DNA of 64,000 nucleotides, from positions 7,858,146 through 7,922,145 of the forward strand of contig JAPFBE010000002.1 in NCBI GenBank assembly GCA_034336665.1, written 5' to 3'. Below the pieces are notes generated by a model. The model searched no databases. It had not been told where the DNA came from and was given only the letters and a program-made list of their open reading frames with translations. Source of the DNA: Luscinia megarhynchos (taxonomy: Eukaryota; Chordata; Aves; Passeriformes; Turdidae). Below are positions 55,201 through 64,000 of the stretch, piece after piece; the first letter of the stretch is position 1; each line of letters starts with the position of its first letter. The position numbers and the translations under genes are program-made.

Positions 55201-58200
55201 GTATTACTATATTCTCTGTGTTGTGGTTGATGGCTGTGGAGTCTGATGGTGTCATAGCAGCAGCCATGGGTCTAAGCTGTGCTTTTAGTATGGTACTTTT
55301 GCCACACTTCCTAGACCATAGTTAGCAAAGGTATGATGAGGAGAGAAATATGTCCTTCTTCTACAATACCGGTGTGGGATTCTTTCCTGGGCTAGTGAGA
55401 GTCTTAAGTGACCAAGTGGAGATGTGGAGCTCATCTTTTGGTGGTGGTTAAATGTAAGCATCCATATTTGTGTGGAGCATTTTGACTTAAGAGTTGTGTG
55501 CCCTTGCATACTCTCTGATTATAGAGGAAGAAGCAGCATATAATTTTTATGGACTCCAACCTGCCTGCTGAAAAACACTGGACTCTGCTCTTACTTTACA
55601 GCACTGTGTATGTATGCAGAGACACTTATTACTGGCACTAGTGTAGGCAGCGTGCTTCTGTGGCACATGCCATCTGCTTGCATATAGCTTTGGGTTCAGT
55701 GCAGTATTTTTAAATCAGATCTTGGATTTTCTTTAAATAGGTGGGAAAATGAGAACACTGAAACTCTTAAAGTTTTTGGGTATCTCTCACAGCATTTTTT
55801 CCATAGGATAAAAGCAAAATACTCAGATGCTTGATTGAAGAGTCAGAATACTGAGTTTCAAAGCATCTGCGGTTTTGGCAACTTCTTTTTTAATTGCACA
55901 TCCCATTTCAGTGAGATCTCTGCTCTTCGTTGCCAAGTGGAGAAGATGTTACAGAAAATTCTGCCTCTGGAAAAGTGCCAGGAAGAGTTGGGTTCCTTGA
56001 AGACAGAGTTGGAAGAAAAAAAGGTGTGCCTGTAAGGTTTAAATAACTTGCACTTTTTCTGCTGAAGGAAATGTATACATCTAATGTTTGTCTTAATGAA
56101 GCTGACTTTAATGAGCTCTGTTCTTATTTCCAGCTCATTGGGACAGGTAGCTCTGGTGAAATTAGGTGGAATTAATAAATTACTTCAGGTTTCAGAGAGG
56201 CAATAAGTTTAGGATGTTGTGGTTCTTATGATTTTTGATCAGATTATTTGATAATTTCCTCATTAAGAAAGGAAAGAAGGAGAAACATTCAGACTTCTTT
56301 TGTTTTCTGCTCTGATCTTGTCAGATTATTGAATGTAACTTGTACTAGTGAAAAGGTGCCAAGAAAGAGGGCCTGTGCAGAAGAATGTACTTTTGTTGCC
56401 TTTTTGAACATGCATTTTTACATCATTGGCTTCCCGAGTTTATTCCTAATTTCTCTCCCATTGCTTAGCTGAGATTTAGTCTACAGGAAAGAAGGTTTAG
56501 ATTGTTCAAATTACCCACATATATGTATTTTCTAGACGTTATTAGAATTTCTGAAGAAAATACCCTACCTTCTTTCTTGTAGTTTTTTCATGATGGTATA
56601 AGACAAGATACTAACATTTGTCTTGTTGCTGTACCTAGTTAGTATTCTGTGTTAGAATGGTTTTATAATTCCTCTTCCCTCACAAGCATTAGCAGCTGAT
56701 GTCCTGATGGCACTTTTTCAGAAAAAATAGGATTATATGTATGGTGTATAAAAGTTAAGCTCTTGACTTCAGCTTCAAGTTTCTATTCAGCTAGGTATTG
56801 AAGGCATGTACTCAGAAGATAGACATATAGAGATTTATGTGTTTGTTTGTTACAACTTTTGCCTCTAAAGAAGGAGGATAATGTGATTTTCTAACTTGCT
56901 TCTTTTCTTAATGAATATGCCTTTTTTGGCCAGGCATTGTTTTCATTAGATGAGATAAGGTGTCTGAAATATTTTTTTTTTTTAATGTGCTCAGTATGGA
57001 CACATTTTAACTGTGCTTTCCTTCTTTTAGAGTTCTCTCAAGATTTATCAGGAGAGTCAACTGGAATATGTTAAAATAAAAGAAGAAATATTAAACAGTG
57101 ATGCTGTGTGAGTGATGCTTCTTTTTCCCCCAACCTTTCTTTGCCTCTCTTACCTCTTCTGAACTTGATAGTGTACCATATCTAGTTATACTTTCCATTT
57201 CACTAAAATTTTTGTACCTGTGGGTCCTTAGAACAAGGAATTGATGGAAGAATGATCTTAAGTTTTGTAGCAAATACTCTTGAGTGCAGTGGTAGTTTAT
57301 TCATTGTCTTGTCATGAAGTGGTTTTATGTGGTTGTTTAATGCAAGTTTTTAGGAACAAGATGAAATTGAAAAAGAGCTTCTCTAGTTCTAAGTGGTTCT
57401 TAGTCTCAGCTTTTTGTTATTGCCATCCATTTCAGTTTTGCTCTTAAGTCTCTGAGGCCAGTATAGGAATGATACTGCCAAAATGGTACTAAAATCAGTC
57501 CTTAAAGTAATTGTTTTAATGTAACAGCTCAGCAGTTCATAGTGTACCGTCTGCCATGTTTGGAAATGAGCAGGAGGGATTTGGCACCAAAAGTGCAAAA
57601 GTAATTTTTGCAGCGTAATACAGAATATTCTGAAGCTGTGCCTTGGTAATTCCCAAACTTTGTTTTTCCAGTATGCAGTCATTCAGAGGTTTCCTTGCCT
57701 GGAGCATATGTGTGCATTAACTCTTACAGTTCTTGATGGATACTATAATGAACTTGTCTAATTGCTTGTTAATCATCTAATATTTTTAACCTTTAAATCA
57801 CCCGTATCAGGGAACTGTGACTTCTCCATATTGGGTGGGAAGGTACTCATGCTCTCAAAAGAGAACCAACAAATATATAGCGAAGTGTTGATAGGTGGTT
57901 ATTTTTCTTCATGTGCATCACTTTGCATTTATGAAAAGCAATAATTGCTCTCTAGTGACTTGGAATTTTAAGACCCTTCTGTTTGGTAGTCAGCTTTTAT
58001 TTCTGATGTGTTCTAGTACACATCCCGTTGGGACTTCTGCTAGTGACTCCTTGTTTCCATGTAAGCTGGTTATTATTTTTAACTTCGGTGTTTCTAAGCT
58101 ATTTTGGTGCTACCAGCTGGTCAAGGCAAGTGATTGGTTCTCTCTGCTCAGTGCTAGTGAGGCCATGCCTTGAAGTACTGTGCCCAGTTGTGGGCTTCTC

Positions 58201-61200
58201 TGCACATGAGATATGGGTATACTGCAGAGAAGGTCCATGGAGGTGATCGAGTGGCTGAAGCATTTCTCAAAAGAAATACCCTAGTATTTTTACATGACTT
58301 GTGAAACATATGGTATTCACAAGCAGAGCAGCAAGCCATTATTACCCAAAGGACTGTATGAGGAGACTAGCATTGTTGTCATTTCTTCAGCCAGACTGCA
58401 CTTACTTTATGTATAGACTACTCAATGTACTATGAGGTTAATGAAATATTCAGCACATCGTCCTATCTAAGAGCAGCAGAGAGCAGCTACCCCATTGCTA
58501 ACTGCATCTTAAGACAGAACTGACCACTCTGATGTGCTAGCAGTTTATTGTGTCAGTATAGATGTAATGTTTGTCCCTGTCTGTCACTCATATCTTCAAG
58601 AAGAAGGAGCCAGGGAACTATGGGCCAGTCAGCCTCACTTTGATCCCTGGGAAGGTCGCCTGATGGAGCAGGTCATCCTTGAACTCATTTTCAGGGACAT
58701 GAAGGACAAGAAGCCCAGGAGTAGACAGCATGGCCTCACCAAGGGGAAGTTGTGCTTCACTGTCCTTATAAATTGACATATCTGCTAGATCAGGGGAGAG
58801 CAGAGGCTAGTGTCTGACAGGCCATCAATAAGATCTCTGATACCATCTCCCATAACAGCCTCATCATAGCCCATTAGGCTGTGCTGTAGGGGCTAGATGG
58901 CAGATAGTAGAACCAAAACTGGCTGAATGGCTGGGCCTTGAGTGTGGTAAGGAATACTGGGCAAAATCTAGTTGGAGACCAGTAGATAATACTACCCTGG
59001 GGAAGACAATGAGGGCTGCATAGAGAGTCTAGTCCAGTTTGACATCTTGGTAGTGATCTGCATGATGGGGCAGAGCCTACTGTCAACAAGCTTGGCAACG
59101 GCACAAGTGTGGCTGATGGGCCAGAGGGGCATGCAGCTATCCAGCACAAGCTTGACAGGCTGAAGAAATGAGCTGGCAGAAACCTTGGGAAGTTCAGCAA
59201 GGAGAAGTGTGAAGCCCAGCACCTGATGAGGAACAATCACATGTACCAGTATGTGCTGGGGGACACTTAGGACAGCAGCTTGGAGTGTTCCTATGACGTG
59301 AGCTAACAATGCACATTTGTGGCAAAGAAGACTACCAGTACCTTGGTTTTCAATAAGCAAAGTTTGCCAGCAGGCTGAGAGAAGCTTCTCTTCTGCTCAG
59401 CACTGCTGACGCCACCCCTGAAGTAATGGGTTAGTTCCAGACTCCTCAATACAAGAGAGACATGGATATATGGGAGTGAGTTCTGTGAAGGACATGAAGA
59501 TGATTAGGGAATAGGAGCATCTGTCCATTGACAGAAGGCTGAGAGATCTGAGACTATTAAGTCCGGGGAAGAAAAGACTCAGGGGTGGTATTATCAGTGT
59601 CTATAAATACCTAAGTGGAGCATGTAAAGAAGACAGAGCCAGGCTCACTTCCTTGGACCTCAGTGACAGGACAAGAGGCAGTGGGCCCCAGCTAAGACAA
59701 AGGTGGTCGTGCTTCCTGTCAACATTAGGAAACACTTTTTGCTGTACTGAATGCTTCCACAGATTGCCCTGGGAGCTTGTAGCCTCACCATTCTTGTAAA
59801 TATTCAGAAGTCATTTGGAAATGGTCCTGGGCAGCACCTGTAGGTGTCTCTGCTTGAGCAGACTGGATTTGACAAGGATTCCAGAGGATTCTTGCAACCT
59901 CAGCCTCAATTCTGTGATGCTGTAGCTGTTTTGTATACCTCTGATACTGAGGTCATTTTAAGCAGTAGGTCATATGAGTTTGGTAAGTTGAAAGCTGGAT
60001 TTTTTCAGAAACAGAATAAGAGTGAATTGTTCATAAAATTACTGTTAATCTACAGCTACTTGTAAAATCTTAGGTCAGAAATTATCATTCATCTTTTGGT
60101 CCAGTCTGCCATTCAGAGTTAAAGTTAGCTTGCTCAGGACTGTTTTGTTGAGATCTGAATATTCTACAAGGATGGCAATTCCCATTGAGTACAACTTCCG
60201 TTAGCATAGCATTCTGTCATCTGCAGTTGTGCATGTATCTTAAAGATCAGTTAGGAACTTGAGTTGGGTAGCATAAGAGGAGTTCTGCCCAAATGCATCA
60301 TCTGCAAACTGCTTTCTGTAAATTGCTAGATTTAATGTCTACCTATTTTCTTCATGTAGTTGTGTGTTGATGGAATTAGTGTAGTACTACATACATAAAT
60401 GTAATTATTTAATTTGCAAATATTATTCCAAAGATAATGCTGGCACTTAGTTTCTGTTTGTTTATTCAGATTCTTAGTTATTTGTATAATAGTTTTTTTA
60501 TCTCAAGTTGAAAAGTGCCTATAAGGATCATTGAGTCCAACTCCCTTCTCACCGGACTACTTAAAACTAAGCTGTAGGACTAAGACTGTCATTCAGGTGC
60601 TTCTAGAACTCTGGCAGGCTTGGGATCAATGTTTGCTTCCCTGGGGAGCCTGAAGAACCTTTTCCTAATGTCCCATCTGAACTTCCACCAATGCAACTTC
60701 ATTGCATTTCCTTCTGTCCTATTCACTGGTCACCAGAGAGAGGAGATCAGCACCTTCCTCTCCACTGTCCCCTACTGAGGAAGTTGGAAGCTGGGATGAG
60801 GTCACCCCTTAGCCTTCTCTTTCCTAAGCTAAACAAGCCAGTCATGGTTTTCCAGAACATGTTTCTGGGAGTCCCAGGGCCTTTCATTGGTGACAGATGT
60901 GAAGAAGGCATTAAACATCTCTGCTTTGCATCCCTTTTTGTTATGTGACTAATCTCATCAAGCAATGGACTGATGTTATTTCTGATCTTCCATTTGCTGT
61001 TAAGATATTTTGAAAAGCCCATCTTGTATTCTTCAGACTAGTGGTCAGCTTGAATTCTAGTTGAGTTTTGGCTGCATGAGTCTTTTCCCTGCAATGGTAA
61101 ACAGCATCTCTGTGATCTTCAATTGATCTTGCTTCCAATGTCCATGCATTTTACATATAGTACTTCTGTGTATTCACTTGAAGATAATCTACAAAGAAAC

Positions 61201-62299
61201 AGAAGGTTTTTACCTCCTGTTTTCTAAAGGACAAAACTCCCCCCTCCCCCTCCTTTTTTTTTTTCTGTAAAGATCTTTTGTGAGGAGTTTTGCTGAAATT
61301 CTCACCTATAGCTTGACTGTCAAAGCCACCATATAGGAAAGTAAGTATGAACCTCTTCAGGCTAAGAAGGCACAGAATCCTCGGTCTATTACTTTATAGT
61401 ATAAATTCTTTTACTACTGAACATGCAAAAGGTGGTCAGTCATACCATTTGTGAGTGGGTGTTCAAATATATTCTGGTTAATGTCTGAAGTGGTAATTAA
61501 AGCCTGAACATCCAGAAAGGCTTAGATGGTAAATCTCAATCTATTGCACAGGTTTTAATGTGGGGAATAGATGAACTGTGTTCTGCTTCATGAAAGTGAT
61601 CAGTGATCATTGGTAGAATCATCTGTTTACCACAACAGTTCAAAAAATTTCTGAGATATTGGAATTTAACAGAAGAAAACAACAGAAATATTTACTTTTC
61701 TATTTATTTATTTTCCAGTTCTGTGTGTTTTACATATAAGGTAGGGTTGGAAATGCTGAAGTCAAAATTGTTTGGGATGCTTAATTTTTGCTTTGGTTTG
61801 GCTTTAGTCTAAAGCATCTGGATGTTCTGAACAAAAAGCTGTGGGACATAAGTCATCCTGAAGGCTATTCCTGACTGTCTCATTGCTTAGATATTCATTG
61901 TAAGCAAAGCTTGATTGTTTTTAAGAAGTAAAACTAACCTGTCTGCATTACATCACAGAAGTGCAAAAAAAAGAAGCCAGTTTTCTGGGGTAGTATTTCT
62001 AATTCCAAATTGTAGCTAAAGGTATATTTAGTGGATTGACTCTCTTAAAAGCAAACTTTGCCTCTGTAACAGATACAGCTGTTTCTGTGAGAGTATCAGC
62101 AGCATGCCACCATTTTAATTTTTCAACTTCAGGGACTGATTGGTCTCACAGGCCTTGGGTATAGGTATGTTTTCTTTGAATGGCTAGATTTGGTTTTTTT
62201 TCTTTTCATGCAACGTAATTCTAATTTTAAAAATGATCTGTTAATGTGTTCTTTTTAACAGGAGAAAGAAGCTGGAAACTAAAGTGAAAAAACTTGAAG
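52168..62299 (+). CDS. ICE1: ICE1, little elongation complex scaffold subunit 1 (5' part, 7 exons)
   Basis: Seven plus-strand exons give 141 codons plus one base and continue right of 64000. ICE1 (KIAA0947) holds ELL and ICE2 in the little elongation complex, which promotes RNA polymerase II transcription of snRNA genes in Cajal and histone-locus bodies. The start MMPGET, then NEYVAALIALKQK, LLTEYQQKC, QVEKMLQKILPLEKCQEE, LGSLKTELEEKK and LETKVKKLE follow the remembered human N-terminus in order, and this part is a predicted coiled coil (regular hydrophobic spacing, few prolines). The human protein is over 2000 residues, so most is missing. Intron 3 is AT-AC and exon 4 only 19 bases; without both, the frame breaks. 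The first of two ATGs has A at -3 and was taken as the start. Identity is high confidence. Confidence 0.95.
53039..53097 (+). CDS. ICE1: ICE1 exon 2
   Basis: Encodes NINEYVAALIALKQKMIDG plus two bases. Acceptor CTTACAG, donor GA|GTAAGT. Human has NLNEYVEALITLKQKI here. Confidence 0.95.
54677..54711 (+). CDS. ICE1: ICE1 exon 3 (ends at an AT-AC donor)
   Basis: Thirty-five bases encode RLLTEYQQKCT and one base. It has a U2-type acceptor (TTACAG) but ends at ACTG|ATATCCTTT, a perfect U12 AT-AC donor. No usable GT donor keeps the frame. Confidence 0.9.
54712..55150 (+). other. ICE1: ICE1 intron 3, U12-type AT-AC intron
   Basis: Donor ATATCCTTT (54712-54720), branch-site-like ACCTTAAC (55133-55140) with the branch A about 11 bases from the acceptor, and terminal AC at 55149-55150. 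All three match the U12 consensus. The intron lacks the polypyrimidine tract a U2 acceptor would show. Retention would give a stop at 54771-54773, after residue 79. Confidence 0.9.
55151..55169 (+). CDS. ICE1: ICE1 exon 4 (19-base microexon)
   Basis: Nineteen bases, starting after an AC-ending intron, give E-LQFAE-R when joined to its neighbours, matching human ELQFARRE. The donor is CG|GTAAGT. Skipping it would shift the frame. Confidence 0.88.
55912..56023 (+). CDS. ICE1: ICE1 exon 5
   Basis: Encodes REISALRCQVEKMLQKILPL and then EKCQEELGSLKTELEEKK. Acceptor ATTTCAG, donor AAG|GTGTGC. Coiled-coil character. Confidence 0.95.
57031..57107 (+). CDS. ICE1: ICE1 exon 6
   Basis: Encodes SSLKIYQESQLEYVKIKEEI and then LNSDA plus two bases. 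Acceptor CTTTTAG, donor GT|GTGAGT. Human: SSLKLYQDTHQEYARVKEE. Confidence 0.95.
58130..58265 (+). repeat. Short CR1-like fragment in ICE1 intron 6
   Basis: The text 'gtgaggccatgccttgaag' followed by 'gtgcccagttgtgggcttc' and 'gagatatgggtatactg' follows the order of the CR1 3' region ('leepealskeqvkvlhpe' area is non-coding here). Old and diverged. Confidence 0.55.
58590..59910 (+). repeat. CR1 LINE, decayed, in ICE1 intron 6
   Basis: Reverse-transcriptase remnants (GNYGPVSLT at about 58615, then QHGLTKGKLCF at 58725) are followed by a CR1 3' UTR ('gagaagctt', 'aagaggcagtgg', 'ccctgggagcttg') and finish at about 59910 near 'aattctgtgatgctg'. Plus orientation. Confidence 0.8.
60490..60960 (-). 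repeat. CR1 LINE fragment, antisense, in ICE1 intron 6
   Basis: Reverse-complement CR1 text: 'gatcattgagtccaactcc', 'cattcaggtgcttctagaac', 'gaaccttttcctaatg' and 'cttagccttctctttcc'. Strongly diverged. Confidence 0.7.
62262..62299 (+). CDS. ICE1: ICE1 exon 7 (last exon in the window)
   Basis: Thirty-eight bases encode VRKKLETKVKKLE (the V is shared with exon 6). Acceptor TTTAACAG, donor G|GTAACT. Human has KKKLEAKVKKLQ. Further exons lie past 64000. Confidence 0.94.
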
Positions 62300-62782
62300 G
62301 TAACTTTCTGCATTGAGTAGGACAACAGTACAGTAACATAATCTCTTTTTTCTTTTTATGTCCAGAGGAATTGTGATTAACTTCCATGCCCAAGGAGCAA
62401 GACAGGCCAGTACTAAGTGGGGTGCTTAATCTCTGATTTACATCAGCCCTCCTGCAGAATGTTTTCTGCTGAGTGTCTTAGGCACTTGACATAGATGAAG
62501 TTAGAAGTGAACTTCTGATCATGAAAGCTTCAGAGGAAGGAGTCTTACCAGCCTCTCTAGGCAACTTGATTCAGTAACACGTTTGTCCTTATAACTAGTT
62601 GGAACCTTTGTTTCAGTTCATTCCTAATATCTACCAAACAGCAGTGGACAATCTCATTCCATCTTCTTGCACCTCCTCTTGCACCGGAGAGCTGTTCTTG
62701 GACTCTTTCTATGATTTGTTATGTTTTCCCCTCTGGCTAATTAAGTCTAGTTCAACAAGCCTGTTTTCATAGGGCATTTATT

Positions 62783-62815
62783 TTGGTTGGTTTGTTTGTT
62801 TGTTTGTTTGCTTTG
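62783..62815 (+). repeat. (TTTG)n microsatellite
   Basis: About six near-perfect tetranucleotide units in ICE1 intron 7. Confidence 0.85.
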
Positions 62816-64000
62816 TTTTTACATGGAGAGAAAGCATTGGCTTCATGGCTCTGTGTTTTTTCTTGTTTTGCTGGTAGAGAATGGATATACCTAAGACTTT
62901 TTGAGACTTCACTTGCTGTATCATCAGTTGGCAAGGCAGATATTTGCATTCATATCACACATATTTTAGCTGTGCTTATTATAGTTTGAAATACAGTGAA
63001 CTGAGTGACATATCTTAGTGTTAGAAACACCCTGAATCTTATTGTAAAGTGTAGAAATACAGCTGGAGAGCAGGGCTCAGAGCACTGCTCAGCTCATGAA
63101 GTGGATGTACTAGGTTTGATAGGCCACAAGCCCTGGAAAGCCTGGGCAGAACCCTGAATGGAGAAGCAAAGGGTGTGTTTGGTGTGCTTTGTTCTAGATA
63201 AATCATGCAAGACCATACATGCCTATGCTGGTCTGTACAGGTCTGTGCAGAGGCTCTGTGCAGAGCTCTGATTAAGTAATGTTCCTTAGAAACACCAATC
63301 GTGTGACTGTGCTATTTTTAGCTGTAGTTGAAAAGGTATATATATTGATGTGTGAAATCAATAAATCAGCTTCATGCTTGCATCAAACAGGGGTCTCATC
63401 TCTTCGTTATGCAAGTGGGGGTCCCGTCTCTTTGTTGGTCACCATCATAAAGTACAGGTACAAGGTGTTTGTTTTCATGTGAATTTTGGAGTTTCATTGC
63501 AGGACAGCCAGGTTTTTTTACACACTTGCCTCCAAAATCTCGGATTCTGGCAGAACTAGAACAAAATACTGAGAGAGAATACGTGTTAGGCCCAATTTTA
63601 GTGACTGTTTTATCTGTTTTGTTTTTTTCTAATTAATTAAGTATCTCAAACTTTGTATCTTTTGTCAGTATGAAATTTTGCCATGATTGTTTTATGTTAG
63701 TCTACCACTCAAGGTTGCTTTTAAAAACCTTTTATTTTAATAGGCTCTCTTCTGATTTGATCAGCAGGAAGATTTCATTACTTTTCTTTCTGACCTGTAT
63801 ATAAGTCATCAAGCTGAGCTCTCAGAAGTTCTCTCAGCTGACTCTGTCATCTGAGAATTTTCCTAGGGAACCTCGCATTTGGTTCTCACCTACCCTGTAC
63901 CCTCTATTTCCATCCATCTGCACTCTTCCCAGGTGTCTGTTTGACATTAAGAGATAAGGTCCTCTTCTCTATTAGTCTTGAGTGCTGTCTGTATCTTTCT

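Larger units (their letters stand above)
52252..64000 (+). other. ICE1 introns 1-7, non-repeat parts
   Basis: Introns of 0.8-5.2 kb. Beyond the CR1 pieces already listed, they show an AT tract (54345-54395) and a (TTTG)n stretch (62783-62815). The last 1.7 kb of the window, intron 7, holds no recognisable exon. Confidence 0.7.

Overview
The window looks like avian nuclear DNA. Two vertebrate genes are recognisable only as short exons with GT-AG (once AT-AC) boundaries, and the rest is dominated by CR1-type LINE fragments and solo-LTR-like endogenous retrovirus remnants of kinds common in birds. I suspect a songbird from the LTR types, but that is an impression from memory and not proven here. 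No bacterial genes, tRNA, rRNA or CRISPR arrays were seen.

Left half, minus strand (1048-38960): the 5' 13 coding exons of NFX1, a RING / NF-X1 zinc-finger protein that acts in transcription and mRNA control. The joined exons give 757 codons plus one base with every splice phase compatible. They run from the start codon in a CpG island through the PAM2-like motif, the RING-type finger and about six NF-X1 fingers. The 3' exons (remaining fingers and the R3H domain) lie to the left of base 1.

Middle (about 39.3-51.6 kb): an intergenic stretch of LTR-like sequence, CR1 fragments and unassigned DNA. I found no gene in it.

Right part, plus strand (52168 to the end): the first seven coding exons of ICE1 (KIAA0947), scaffold of the little elongation complex that drives RNA polymerase II snRNA transcription. 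They give 141 codons plus one base, beginning in a second CpG island. The rest of the gene lies to the right of 64000.

The strongest finding is in ICE1. Intron 3 (54712-55150) has the full U12-type AT-AC signature: donor ATATCCTTT, branch-site-like ACCTTAAC 11 bases before the acceptor, and a terminal AC. It is followed by a 19-base microexon. Only this reading restores the protein sequence expected for ICE1. Other points worth checking are a Ser in place of the key Phe of the NFX1 PAM2 motif, the divergent NFX1-ICE1 arrangement (the human genes lie on different chromosomes), a perfectly delimited 430-bp solo LTR inside a CR1, and an LTR-like GC island inside NFX1 intron 3.
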